From Paguma larvata (taxonomy: Eukaryota > Chordata > Mammalia > Carnivora > Viverridae): a stretch of 64,000 bases of DNA. The DNA is taken from contig CM057823.1 of NCBI GenBank assembly GCA_030068075.1, positions 13,240,485 to 13,304,484 of the forward strand, written 5' to 3'. Position numbers and translations under genes: made by a program. The notes beneath the pieces were generated by a model, which searched no databases, was not told where the DNA came from, and saw only the letters and a program-made list of their open reading frames with translations. Positions 10,651-21,921 of the stretch are shown one piece after another (position 1 is the first letter of the stretch; each line of letters begins with the position of its first letter).

Positions 10651-11245
10651 CTGGAAATAACCTTAGTGTCCATCAGCAGGTGAATGGATAAGGAAAATGT
10701 GGTCTCTCTGTCTGTCTATCCATCTACTAGATATATAATAGACTATTATTTCACCACAAAATAGGATCCTGCCATTTGTGACAACATGGATGAACATGCA
10801 GAACATGATACTAAGTGAAATAAGCCAGACAGAGAAAGACAAATACTGCATGGCATTCATTTTAGGTGTGAAACCTAAAAAAAAAAGGAAGTCAGACTTA
10901 CAGAAACAGAGTAGAATAGTGGTTTCCAGGGACCCCGGGGTGGGTGAAACAGAGAGAGGTTGGTAAAAGGGTACAGACTTTAAATTATATAAATGAGTGA
11001 GGTCTAAGGACCTAACGTATAACATGGGGATTAAAGGTGATAATACTATAGCATACAATTGAAATTTGCTAAGAGAGCAGAATTGAAGTGTTGCCATCAA
11101 AAAAAAAAAGGGGGGGGTAAAGTTTTGAGATGATAGGTGTGTTAATTAACTCTATGGTGGGAATACTTTCACAATGCTTATCAAATAATCACGTTGCACA
11201 CCTAAAATATATTTATCAATTATACCTCAGTATAGCTGAGAACAA
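10651..11245 (+). mobile_element. Older L1M 3' end
   Basis: The stretch starts in the last part of ORF2 ('agtgtccatcagcaggtgaa', 'tggataaggaaaatgtgg', 'acaacatggatgaacatg', 'agtgaaataagccagacaga'). It runs through an L1M 3'UTR ending near 'cctaaaatatatttatcaat'. It lies on the opposite strand to the adjoining full-length L1 and is more diverged. Confidence 0.8.
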
Positions 11246-11397
11246 AAGGAACCTAGGGATGAATTGGGACTTGTGATACGGGGGCACTGAGCAAAAACAT
11301 GGGTGTTAGAGACCAAGGATCTTCTGAAAGAGAAGGGAGATGCTATGGACGCGAAAGAGCCCTCTTCTAGAACATTGCAGCAGTTTTGCGTGTAGGC

Positions 11398-11930
11398 TTG
11401 TGTATCAGCGCGGTGTATGAGCTGCTGTCACAAACTTCAAAACGGATAATGACCGCAACACAGTAGACGTTTATGTCTTCCTCTGTGTGGTCCCAGACAG
11501 GTGTTCCTGGTCTCCAGGAAGCTTTCTTCCAGGCGGTGACGAAGGGACACGGGCCCTGCCACATTTAACACGTGGCTCGCCACATCCGCGCGCTGGGCTC
11601 CCTGAAGCCGGTGAAGCTTTCTCCCCGAGCGCGCTGGGACAAAGAGTGGAGAAGGCCCACGAGGACTTTAATGACCGCAGCCCAGAATGGCACACACCAG
11701 TTCCGCTCCGACTCCACGTCTGTGGAGATTGGACGCTGTTCTCCACTGCGCGCGAGGAAGCTGGAAGTGTAGCTTTGGCCCAGCGGCCACGTCCGGTCAT
11801 AACTCTACATCCGCTGCGAGGGGAGGTGTGAGTTGAGGTGAGTTGAGAATCGCGGGGGAGGTTTGCTCAGAGACCACCCTACAGGGTTTCTTAAAGAGGA
11901 CCACTGCCAGCTGCCTGTTTTCATTTACTA
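11398..11930 (-). mobile_element. CpG-rich LTR-like ancient repeat (family uncertain)
   Basis: The left edge 'tgtatcagcgcggtgtatgag' and following 'ctgctgtcacaaactt' resemble the reversed 3' end of an ancient MaLR/ERVL-type LTR. An internal 'aatggcacacaccagttccg' and 'aagctggaagtgtag' resemble old dispersed repeats. CpG density is high for an ancient repeat, so it could instead be a small CpG island. Open frames up to 114 codons on both strands look like GC-content by-products. Confidence 0.35.
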
Positions 11931-11983
11931 TAGCATTGGTTTAATTTTTTTTTAAGTTTATTTATTTATTTATTTATTTATTT

Positions 11984-14757
11984 TTTTAATTTAAAATAGT
12001 TTATTTTCAAATTGGTTTCCATATAACACCCAGTGTTCATCCCAACATGTGCCCTCTTTAATGTCCGTCACCCCTTCTCCCCCCTCCCTCACCCTCTTCA
12101 CCCTCAGTTTGTTCTTAGTCTTTGAGAGTCTCTTATGTTTTATCTCCCTCCCTCTCTGTGTCTTTTTTTTTCTTTCCCCTCTTCCCCTCCCCCTGGTTTT
12201 TGCTTAGTCTCACAAAGTCCACCTATTCGTGGAAACATATGGTATCTGTCTTTTTCTGACTGACTTATTTCACTTAACATAATACCCTCCAGTTCCATCC
12301 ATGTTGCTACGCATGGCCAGATTTCATTTTTTCTCATTGCCACATAGTAGTCCATTGTATAGATGTACCACATCTTCTTTATCCACTCGTCAGTTGATGG
12401 GCACTTAGTTTCTTTCCATGTTTTGGCTATTGTCGAAAGTGCTGCTATGAACATTGGGGTACACGTGCTCCTATGCATCAGCAATCCTGTGTCTCTTGGG
12501 TAGATTCCTAGCAGGGCTATTGCTGGATCATAGGGTAGCTCTATTTTCATTTTTTTGAGGAACCTCCACACCGTTTTCCAGAGTGGCTGCACCAGTTTGC
12601 ATTCCCACCAACAATGTAGGAGGGTGCCTACTTCTCCACATCCTCGCCAGCATCTATAGTTTCCTGATTTGTTTATTTTAGCCACTCTGACTGGTGTGAG
12701 GTGGTATCGCAGTGTGGTTTTGATTTGTATTTCCCTGATGATGAGTGACATTGAACATCGTTTCAAGTGTCTATTTGCCATCTGAATGTCCTCTTTGGAG
12801 AAGTGTCTATTCATATCTTCCGCCCATTTCTTCACTGGGTTGTTTGTTTTTCGGGTGAGGAGTTTGTAAGTTCTTTATAGATTTTAGATATTAGTCCTTT
12901 ATCCGATATGTCATTTGCGATGATCTTTTCCCATTCCGTTGGTTGCCTATTCGTTTTGTTGGTTGTTTCTTTTGCTGTGCAGAAGCTTTTTATCTTGATG
13001 AAGTCCCAATAGTTCATCTTTGCTTTTAATTCCCTTGCCTTTGGAGACGTGTCAAGTAAGAAATTGGTGCGTCTTAGGTCAAAGAGGCTTTTCCCTGCTT
13101 TTTCCTCTAGGGTTTTGACGGTTTCCTGTCTCACATTCAGATCTTTTATCCATTTAGAATTTATTTTTGTGAGTGGTGTAAGAAAGTGGTCTAGTTTCAT
13201 TCTTTTGCAAGTTGCTGTCCAATTCTCCCAGCACCATTTATTAAAGAGGCTGTCTTTTTTCCATTGAATACATTTTCCCACTTTATCAAAGATTAGTTGG
13301 CCATATACTTGCGGGTCCATTTCTGAGTTTTCTATTCTATTCCATTGGTCTATGTGTCTGTTTTTGTGCCAATACCATACAGTCTTGATGACTACCGCTT
13401 TGTAGTAGAGGTTAAAGTCTGGGATTGTGATGCCTCCCGCCTTGGTTTTATTCTTCAGTATTATTTTGGCTATTCGAGGTCTTTTGTGGTTCCATACAAA
13501 TTTTAGGACTGTTTGCTCTAGCTTTGAGAAGAATGCTGGTGCAATTTTGATTGGGATTGCATTGAATGTGTAGATTGCTTTGGGTAGTATTGCCATTTTA
13601 ACGATATTTATTCTTCCAATCCATGAGCATGGGATGTTTTTCCATTTCCTTGTGTCTTCCTCAATTTCCTTCATAAGTTTTTTATAGTTTTCAGTGTAGA
13701 GGTCTTTCACATCTTTGGTTAGGTTTATTCCTAGGTATTTTATGGTTTTTGGTGCAATTGTGAAAGGGATTAGCTTCTTTATTTCTCTTTATGCTGCTTC
13801 ATTGTTGGTGTATAGAAATGCCACCGATTTCTGTACATTGATTTTGTATCCTGCAACTTTGCTGAAATCACGGATCAGTTCTAGTAGGCTTTTGGTAGAT
13901 TCCGTCGGGTTTTCCATGTAAAGTATCATGTCATCTGCAAAAAGTGAAAGTTTGACTTCCTCCTTGCCAATCTTGATGCCTTTTATTTTGTTTTGTTGTC
14001 TGATTGCTGATGCTAAGACTTCCAACACTATGTTAAATAGCAGTGGCGAGAGTGGACATCCCTGTCGTGTTCCTGATCTCAGGGGGAAGGCTTTCAATTT
14101 TTCCCCATTGAGGATGATATTGGCTGTGGGCTTTTCATATATGGCTTTTATGATGTTTAAGTATGTTCCTTCTATCCCGACTTTCTCGAGAGTTTTTATT
14201 AAGAACGGATGCTGTATTTTGTCAAATGCTTTTTCTGCATCTATTGACAGGATCATATGGTTCTTATCTTTTCTTTTGTTGATGTGATGTATCACGTTGA
14301 TTGATTTGCGAATATTGAACCAGCCCTGCAACCCAGGGATGAATCCTACTTGATCATGGTGGATAATTCTCTTTATGTGTTGTTGGATTCGATTTGCTAG
14401 TATCTTATTGAAAATTTTTGCATCCATATTCATCAGGGATATTGGCCTGTAATTCTCCTTCTTTGCTGGATCTCTATCTGGTTTGGGAATCAAAGTGATG
14501 CTGGCTTCATAGAATGAGTCCGGGAGTTTTCCTTCCGTTTCAATTTTTTGGAACAGCTTGAGGAGGATAGGAATTAACTCTGTTTTAAATGTCTGGTAAA
14601 ATTCCGCAGGAAAGCCGTCTGGTCCAGGGCTTTTATTTGCTGGGAGATTTTTGATAACTGATTCTATTTCTTCACTAGTTATGGGTCTGTTCAATTTTTC
14701 TATTTCTTCCCGTTTGAGTTTTGGTAGCGTATGGCTATTTAGGAAGCTGTCCATTTC
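11984..14757 (-). mobile_element. Young 5'-truncated L1, nested in a SINE
   Basis: About 2.8 kb of L1 runs from the 3'UTR (about 11984-12140) to a 5' truncation inside the ORF2 reverse transcriptase. It closely resembles the copy at 19168-21221, and both retain long ORF2 frames, so they look recent. Both junctions lie in TTTATTTATT sequence of the host SINE's tail. Confidence 0.92.
12140..14754 (-). pseudogene. L1 ORF2, 5'-truncated, two visible lesions
   Basis: The reverse transcriptase is readable from about 14754 to 13789. It includes the [13 protein letters not shown] block, motif A ([11 protein letters not shown]), motif B ([12 protein letters not shown]) and the catalytic FADD loop at 13930-13941. 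A nonsense codon at 13789-13791 replaces a glutamate found in related copies. The frame then continues to about 12868, where a single-base deletion relative to the 19-21 kb copy (gtttgtaag versus gtttggtaag) shifts it. The C-terminal CX3CX7HX4C knuckle is intact at 12140-12835. The endonuclease domain is absent through 5' truncation. Confidence 0.92.
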
Positions 14758-14927
14758 TTATTTATTTATTTTTGAGAGTGGGGTGAGGGGGAGTGAGAGA
14801 GAGAATCCCAATCACTGCAGAGCCCAATGCTGGGCTCGAACTCACGAACCATGAAATCATGACCTGAGTCGCAGTCAGACACTTCACCCACTGAGCCGCC
14901 CAGGCGCCCCACTGTAGCACTGGTTTA

Positions 14928-15981
14928 GACTGGCCAGTTTGCGGAGCAGGGCTGGCGGCAAAGGCTCGGGCAGTTCTACTTCTGAATGGTTGGTGGAGAT
15001 TGGAGAGTGTGGGAATAACAGGTTGGGAACTCTTGGAGGCCTTCCTGGAACCATCTGTTTCCATTCCTTGGTTTAGCAGCCCAAACTGGTCTCGTTCTGG
15101 GTCCAGCATTCTCAGGTACCTGGGAACATTTGTCTGGACTGTTGTGGGTAATTAGGATCCCTGGGTCTGTAGGCCCATGGGAGCCGTTGTGCCCTCTGCT
15201 CTGTTTGCTCCTCAACCTAACCCCTTCCCCCGGCGTCCTCAGGAGGGAGTAGATCAGGGAAAGCCTGCCATGTCACATTTGAAAGGTGCCTTTGCCCCTG
15301 CAGTAGGGCATCAATAGACCACAGGAAAACAAAGGGTAAGAGCTAAGAGGGGCAGATAAACTCAAAGGGCCGTGAGAGAGATGCTAACTCTGAGTGTTAC
15401 TGACAACATTTTCAATGATGTTGAAAAGAGCCTTAGGTTTTAGAAAAAAATATTTAATTTTGCATTTACTGGGTGCCCTTTTGGTTTTTTTATTAGAAAA
15501 GTAATATATGGATAACAGTTTAATGCTGCTCCCTGCAGTGCTAATTTGTTACAGTGCCGTGTGTCTCTGGAACATTTTTCTAAAATAGATGTATGTGTAT
15601 GTATGTAAAATAATCATTTACAGAAAACACTATATAATATATATATATTTAATGTAAAAATTCCATTCTCTGAGTGTTATTGAATGATGGAAGCAACATT
15701 ATAAGCTTCGAAAGAAACCAAAAAATATAACTTGGAATCAGCCTTACAATAAAATTAGAAAAAATTAAGAGTACCAATTCTAATTTATGGGAAGTTTTGG
15801 TAGGGTGTATCTTATTGAGGAGAGTCCTTTGAACATTTAAGTGCAGGTTTCTCTGTTGCATGTCTCGGTGAGGTAAACTCGAGAAGGTTGGAGTATCTTA
15901 CGTTCATTAATCAGAGAGGAACAGTGAACAGAGGCCTCTGTTAGGTATGAGCCAGGTGGGGCCGAGGTCCGGTTTGAATTT
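14928..15981. other. Unassigned DNA
   Basis: About 1 kb without a recognised gene or repeat. The first 300 bases are fairly GC-rich; the part after 15400 is AT-rich, with an atatat run near 15635-15650. Small open frames have no protein signature. Confidence 0.4.
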
Positions 15982-15998
15982 AAAACTAGATGTGCTTT

Positions 15999-16244
15999 GG
16001 GGCACCTGGGTGACCCAGTTGGTTAAGGGTCTGACTCTTGATTTCGGCTCAGGGTATGATCTCAAGGTTTATGGGTTCGAGTCCCGCTTCAGGCTCTGTT
16101 CTGACAGCATGGAGTCGGCTTGGGATTCTCTCTCCCTTTCCTTCTCTCTCTTCCCTTCCCCTGCTCGCGCTCTCTCTCTCTCTCTCTCTCGTGCTCTGTC
16201 TCTTTCAGAATAAATAAATAAACATTAAAAAAATCCCAAACCTA
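15999..16244 (+). mobile_element. Felid SINE, sense copy
   Basis: The head ggggcacctgggtgaccc, A- and B-box region, expanded (CT)n stretch and aataaataaataaac tail are all present. Copies aaaactagatgtgcttt (15982-15998) and aaaactagaggtgcttt (16245-16261) form a 17 bp duplication with one mismatch. Confidence 0.95.
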
Positions 16245-16333
16245 AAAACTAGAGGTGCTTTGTTTTTTGTCCTCAGGCCTACAGTTCCTTTCTTTATGCT
16301 TGCTGACATCCAAGGAGAAGGAAAATGCTTTCT

Positions 16334-16565
16334 TTTTTTTTTAGATGTTTATTTATTTTGAGAGAGTGAGCGGGCACATGTGGGCATGCACAAGCAGGGG
16401 GGAAGGGCAGAGAGAGAGAACGAGAGGGAGACAGAGAATCCCAAGTATGCTCCTCACTGTCAGCGCAGAGCCCAATGCAGGGCTCAGTCCTACCCACTAT
16501 GAGATCATGACCTGAGCCAACATCAAGGTTCAGACGCTCAATCGACTGAGCCGCCCAGGAGCCCC
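16334..16565 (-). mobile_element. Felid SINE, antisense copy
   Basis: Poly(T), GA-rich middle and a reversed head ending 'gccgcccaggagcccc' are visible. A perfect 12 bp duplication aaaatgctttct lies at 16322-16333 and 16566-16577. It sits about 90 bp downstream of the oppositely oriented SINE at 15999-16244. Confidence 0.95.
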
Positions 16566-16577
16566 AAAATGCTTTCT

Positions 16578-17871
16578 AAGTCATTCTATTTTTTAACTAT
16601 ATACTTTAAAAATTTTACTTCATGGGAAAGTAATGTTTTAACTGGAAAGCTAATGATAACCAAAGATGTTAAAAATGTGTTGGTTGTAGAAAACCGTAGT
16701 CATTTACGTAAGCCATAAATTGTTTGTGTGGAAAATTGAATTTGCTACCTTAAGCTATACAGGAACGCCTCAATCCTGTGTTAATTAACTCACCAAGCTC
16801 ATAATGAATTCACCAGCTTTATGTTAATTGACTTTCCACAAGATACACTGTGTATATCTCTTCTTAGTCAGAAAGCAACCGATTCTAATCTAGTTTTCTC
16901 CCTGTAGGCCTGTTTGGAATAATGGGTGCCTCCTGTGAATTTGGACCCAAACCTGGTGCAGAGTTTTGTTCTGACACAGTGGGCTCTCAGCCAATGAGAG
17001 CTAACTCTTCAGACTCTATACTTTCTTCTCTACATACATCGGTTTTTAAACTTAGGCCAATGGTGATTAATGCACCGCTGCAAATATTTTCAGCCAATGG
17101 CTGCTCTATCACTCTATCTTAAATCGAGGGTGTTTTGTAATGCGTGTTGTTTACTTGGTCTCTCTGCCAATTATTTTGTCTTCTGGTGAATTGTCTTGAC
17201 CCATAACAGTTGTCAAAAGTGTTTTAGTGAGGTGCTGGTCCACCATGAACTAAATGAAAGCATCATGGTGGATGTTGAAGTTTGAGTTCTGTGGTGCCTG
17301 GAGTTTACTCAAGCATATAATTGGGGAAGCAGGGGCTAAGTTCAATAAGCAGTTAGGGATTGGCGGACACCCTTTGACATTATGGATGACAGCATAAAAA
17401 CGATGACAACTTGGGAATGATTGATGGCAATTGGAAGTCAACAGAAACCGGTCAGGTTGGAGAAAGACTCGTTTTGACTTCAGAGGTTTTTGAAGGGAAT
17501 AATCTGTGATTGCCAGTGGACAATTATGGGGACATAGTCTAACCTCGATGATGCCACAGCAGCCTTGTGAGCTGTTAAGGAGTCAGTGTTCCAAGTTCCA
17601 GGAATACGGTCCCCACCCCGCTGCCTCTGCCAAGTCAAAGGCACATGTTATATTATCACACGTGGCTGAAAAGCTAAGTGTAGACAGGTAGGAAAAGCAA
17701 AAATACAGATCTCCATGCCCTCCTTTCTAGTTCTACTCTATCACTGTTAGCCATTTCAGAAGTTTTTAACCACATCTATCATTCATGTATAGATGAGTAC
17801 CATTACGTAGTGGCAAACTTCAGGCCATACCAGGTGGTAGGAAAGATAATTAACATTTTTTTTCTATAACA
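16578..17871. other. Unassigned DNA with CCAAT cluster
   Basis: No gene or repeat family is recognised. The stretch holds three same-strand CCAAT boxes at 16991-16995, 17057-17061 and 17094-17098. A polypyrimidine-AG near 16900-16908 looks like a splice acceptor, but nothing exon-like follows. A diverged LTR cannot be excluded. Confidence 0.35.
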
Positions 17872-17882
17872 GAAACTAATTC

Positions 17883-18087
17883 AATTAAAAATTTTTTTTT
17901 AATTTTAGAGAGAGGAAGAGGGAGAGAGGGAATTTCAAGAAGGCTCCACACTCAGCGCTCAGTGCAGAGCCTGATGTGTGTGTGTGCGTGTGTGGGAGCT
18001 TGATCCCACAACCCTGGGATCCTGACCTGAGCCAAAATCAAGAGTCAAGAGTCAGATGCTCAAATGACTGAGCCACTCATGGACCCC
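17883..18087 (-). mobile_element. Older SINE copy with internal TG repeat
   Basis: The reversed SINE body and head (ending 'ctgagccactcatggacccc') are diverged, and a (TG)n run replaces part of the body at about 17974-17996. Copies gaaactaattc (17872-17882) and gaaacgaattc (18088-18098) form an 11 bp duplication with one mismatch. Confidence 0.85.
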
Positions 18088-18098
18088 GAAACGAATTC

Positions 18099-19155
18099 TA
18101 TTTTTAAGCTACCATTGGGAGGTATGAACTTAAGTGTAGACATTTCAAGGTTTACTCTTCTATTTCCTGGAGTTGTGACTAAGCTTTTCGGGTTTGGTGG
18201 GCAGAGGAAGATGGAGAACCATGCATCTCAGGGCTACCCCATCTTGGCTGTCTCTGCTCTTTTGCCCCCAAGTCATGGGGGACTCTGGCATGCTTGCCAC
18301 CTCCCTGGGTGTCCTCTACCCTGAAGTGACACCTCTTTCTTCTTTGGTCTCAGGTCTCCCAGCTTCTCTGGGGTCTCTAACATAAGCTTCCCGGGCCAGT
18401 GCATGGTGGGGGAGGGCAGTAGTGGCAGGGCACAGAACCCTTGTTTTAGAGACCCGACAGCGTTTAACTCACTGTTCTCGACCGGTCCGCGGAATCTTCG
18501 TTTATTCTGAGAGTAAGCCAAAATGGCACCAACCAAGCGTACGTTCTTCCAAATCTGTGGTTTGTGGCATAAAATGATGTGCCTCTCACAAGCTCAGCTT
18601 CTTCAAACTCAAAAGCCTTGGCTTTTGAACCCCTCAAAGCTATTTATTATTTCTTCCAGGAGTATCACAGTCCTATTTAGCATCTCTCAAAAGCCAGGAA
18701 CTGACGTCTTTGTTCTGTGTGGAGGATTCCGACTGCTGTTTAAGCAGTGGAAAGGTCCCAGAGTAACAGGAAATATTGGGAGCAAAGATCACACCACCAG
18801 TAAGACACTAGGCCATTTATCTGTCCTTTGCAAAAAATACTCATGGGGTCAATATTCACCTTTCTGCACCTTGGCTATTTTTTGGTTAATTGTATATTTC
18901 AGAGATATTTCCATATTGGTGTGTGTAGACCAAATTCATTCTCTTGAATATCTACTTGCAATTATTGTGTATGGCTGTGTCATAATACGTTCGAATGGCA
19001 TTTTCTCATCTCTTTTATGGTACATTTGTTTGTTATTACAAAGAATACTCCAGTGGGGTATCACCACCAAGGCCTCTTTCTCAAGGGGATTTAAATCCAC
19101 ATTGTGTCCCGAGGTTTTTTTTTTTTTTTTTTTTTCCTTTTTCCTTTCGGCATTG
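18099..19155. other. Unassigned DNA ending in a poly(T) tract
   Basis: No repeat family is recognised. A 212-codon frame (18523-19161, plus) is the longest here without transposon similarity, but it ends by reading through a poly(T) tract at about 19113-19134 and has no domain. I treat it as chance. Confidence 0.35.
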
Positions 19156-19167
19156 AGTTGACTGGCT

Positions 19168-21221
19168 TTTTTTTTTTTTTTTTTTTTTACTTATAATAGT
19201 TTATTTTCAAATTGGTTTACATGTAACACCCAGTGTTCATCCCAATACATGCCCTCTTTAATGCCCGTCACCCCCTCGTCCCCTCCCTCACCCCCTCACC
19301 CTCAGTTTGTTCTTAGTCTTTGAGAGTCTCTTATGTTTTATCTCCCTCCCTCTCTGTGTCTTTTTTTCCTTTCCCCTCTTCCCCTCCCCATGGTTTTGCT
19401 TAGTCTCTCAAAGTCCACGTATGTGTGGAAATATATGATGTCTGTCTTTCTCTGACTAACTTATTTCACTTAGCATAATACCCTCCAGTTCCATCCATGT
19501 TGCTACACATGGCCAGATTTCATTCTTTCTCATTGCTGTGTAGTATTCCATTGTATATATATATACCTCATCTTCTTTATCCATTCGTCAGTTGATGGGC
19601 ACTTGGTCTCTTTCCATGATTTGGCTATTGTCAAAAGTGCTGCTATGAACATTGGGGTACATGTGCTCCTTTGCATCTGCACTCCTGTATCTCTTGGGTA
19701 GATTCCTAGCAGTGCTATTGCTGGGTCATAGGGTAGCTCTATTTTCATTTTCTTGAGGAACCTCCACACCTTTTTCCAGAGTGGCTGCATCAGTTTGCAT
19801 TCCCACCAACAGTGTAGGAGGGTGCCTGCTTCTCCACATCCCCGCCAGCATCTATAGTTTCCTGATTTATTCATTTTAGCCACTCGAACCAGTGTAAGGT
19901 GGTATCTCAGTGTGGTTTTGATTTGTGTTTCGCTGATGATGAGTGACTTTGAGCATTGTTTCACGTGTCTGTTGGCCATCTGAATGTCCTCTTTGGAGAA
20001 GTGTCTATTCATATCTTCCGCCCATTTCTTCACTGGATTATTTGTTTTTCGGGTGTGGAGTTTGGTAAGTTCTTTATAGATTTTAGATACTAGTCCTTTA
20101 TCTGAAATATCATTTGCAATTATCCTTTCCCATTCCGTCGGTTGTCTATTAGTTTTGTTGGTTGTTTCCTTTGCCGTGCAGAAGCTTTTTATCTTGATGA
20201 GGTCCCAATAGTTCATTTTTGCTTTAAATTCCCTCACCTTTGGAGATGCGTCGCATAGGAAATTGCTGTGGCTCAGGTCAAAGAGGTTTTTTCCTGCTTT
20301 CTACTCTAGGATTTTGATGGTTTCCTGTTTCACATTCAGATCCTTCATCCATTTAGAGTTTATTTTTGTGAGTAGTGTAAGGAAGTGGTCTAGTTTCATT
20401 CTTCTGCATGTTGCTGTCCAGTTCTCCCAGCAGCATTTGTTAAAGAGGCTCTCTTTTTTCCATTGGATACTCTTTCCTGCTTTGTCAAAGATTAGATGGC
20501 CATATGCTTGTGGGTCCATTTCTGGGTTCTCTATTCTATTCCATTGGTCTATGTGTCTGTTTTTGTGCCAATATCATATAGTCTTGATGACTACCACTTT
20601 GTAGTAGAGGTTAAAGTCTGGGATTGTGATGCCCCCTGCTTTGGTTTTATTCTTCTGAATTACTTTGGCTATTTGGGGTCTTTTGTGATTCCATACAAAT
20701 TTTAGGATTGTTTGCTCTAGCTTTGAGGATAATGCTGGTGCAATTTTGATTGGGATTGCATTGAATGTGTAGATTGCTTTAGGTAGTATTGCCATTTTAA
20801 CGATATTTATTCTTCCGATCCATGAGCATGGGATGTTTTTCCATTTCCTTGTGTCTTCCTCAATTTCCTTCATAAGTTTTTTATAGTTTTCCACGTAAAG
20901 GTCTCTTACATCTTTGGTTAGGTTTATTCCTAGGTATTTGATGGTTTTTGGTGCAATTGTGAATGGGATTCACTTCTTTATTTCTCTTTCTATTGCTTCA
21001 TTGTTGGTGTAAAGGAATGCGACCGATTTCTGTACATTGATTTTGTATCCTGCAACTTTGCCAAATTCATGGATCAGTTCTAGTAGGCTTTCGGTGGATT
21101 CTGTTGGGTTTTCCATGTAAAGTATCATGTCGTCTGCAAAAACTGAAAGTTTGACTTCATCCTTGCCTATCCTGATGCCTTTTATTTTGCTTTCTTGTCT
21201 GATTGCTGATGCTAGGACCTA
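19168..21221 (-). mobile_element. Young 5'-truncated L1
   Basis: About 2.05 kb of L1 starts with a poly(T) run (the reversed poly(A) tail) at 19168-19189. It is truncated inside the reverse transcriptase at about 21221. A perfect 12 bp target-site duplication, agttgactggct, lies at 19156-19167 and 21222-21233. It is the best-bounded L1 insertion in the window. Confidence 0.95.
19530..21215 (-). pseudogene. L1 ORF2, 5'-truncated C-terminal half
   Basis: The fragment begins just upstream of the catalytic FADD loop, which is intact at 21129-21140. It runs through the thumb region into the C-terminal CX3CX7HX4C knuckle. Three open stretches remain: 20894-20574, 20519-20301 and 20237-19530, separated by stops. 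The junction that is frameshifted in the 12-14.7 kb copy ([18 protein letters not shown]) is in frame here. Endonuclease and reverse transcriptase motifs A and B are absent through truncation. Confidence 0.9.
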
Positions 21222-21375
21222 AGTTGACTGGCTCTTAAGTGTTTCCCCACAGAGAAGAATGTTGTGCTTCTGGGAACAAATATACCCTGTGGGCTCCCCT
21301 GGAAGGGGTTAAGCCTCTTGTGTAAATAGCTCTCTACAAATAGAAATTTTTGCTGGGCAGTTCTGGGTGTTGGTA

Positions 21376-21421
21376 ACTTTTTTTCACTTTTTTTCTTTTT
21401 ACTTTTTAAATATTTATTTAT

Positions 21422-21458
<37 letters not shown>

Positions 21459-21466
21459 AGGGGAGG

Positions 21467-21502
<36 letters not shown>

Positions 21503-21624
21503 CCTGAGTAGGTTCCATGCTGTCAGTGTAGATCCCGACATGGGGCTTGAACCCATGAACTGTGAAATCATGACCTGAGCCCAAACCAATTGTTAGACGC
21601 TTAACTGAGTCACCCTGGAACCCC
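21376..21624 (-). mobile_element. Felid SINE, first of three stacked copies
   Basis: A T-rich tail, two long (GA)n runs and a reversed head ending 'gaacccc' are visible. It is flanked by tgggtgttggta (21364-21375) and tgagtgttggta (21625-21636), a 12 bp duplication with one mismatch. Confidence 0.9.
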
Positions 21625-21643
21625 TGAGTGTTGGTATTTCTTT

Positions 21644-21852
21644 CTTTCTTTCTTTTTTAATGTTTATTTTTGAGAAAGACAGGGCATGAGTGAGGGAGGG
21701 ACAGAGAGAGATGGAAACACAGAATCTGAAGCAGGCTTCAGGCTCTGAGCTGTCAGCACAGAGCCCGACACGGGGCTCGAACCCATGAACTGCAGGATCG
21801 TGATCTGAGGCAAAGTCAGATGCTTAACTGATTGAGCTACCCAGGTGCCCCA
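21644..21852 (-). mobile_element. Felid SINE, second of three stacked copies
   Basis: Full reversed SINE ending 'ctacccaggtgcccca'. Copies tgagtgttggtatttcttt (21625-21643) and tgggtgttggtatttcttt (21853-21871) form a 19 bp duplication with one mismatch. The target overlaps that of the preceding SINE. Confidence 0.92.
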
Positions 21853-21871
21853 TGGGTGTTGGTATTTCTTT

Positions 21872-21889
21872 TTTTTTAAAATGTTTATT

Positions 21890-21921
<32 letters not shown>

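Larger units (their letters stand above)
11944..14910 (-). mobile_element. Felid SINE split by an L1 insertion
   Basis: The SINE's A-rich tail lies at about 11944-11983. Its GA-rich body and reversed head, ending caggcgcccc, lie at about 14758-14910. Copies actatagcattggttta (11927-11943) and actgtagcactggttta (14911-14927) form a 17 bp duplication with two mismatches flanking the whole composite. The SINE therefore inserted first, and the L1 later landed in its TTTA-rich tail. Confidence 0.85.

Noticed and set aside
11487..11831. 114-codon plus-strand frame overlapping a 109-codon minus-strand frame
   Set aside because: Opposing frames in a CpG-rich stretch are a composition effect, and the sequence resembles an LTR.
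16890..16925. Splice-acceptor-like polypyrimidine-AG followed by an ATGGG context
   Set aside because: No conserved exon-like frame or donor follows within a plausible distance; single acceptor-like motifs are common by chance.
18523..19161. 212-codon plus-strand open frame with a good Kozak-like start (aaaATGG)
   Set aside because: It has no recognisable domain, contains low-information hydrophobic stretches, and its last codons read through a poly(T) tract beside an L1. Most likely a chance frame.
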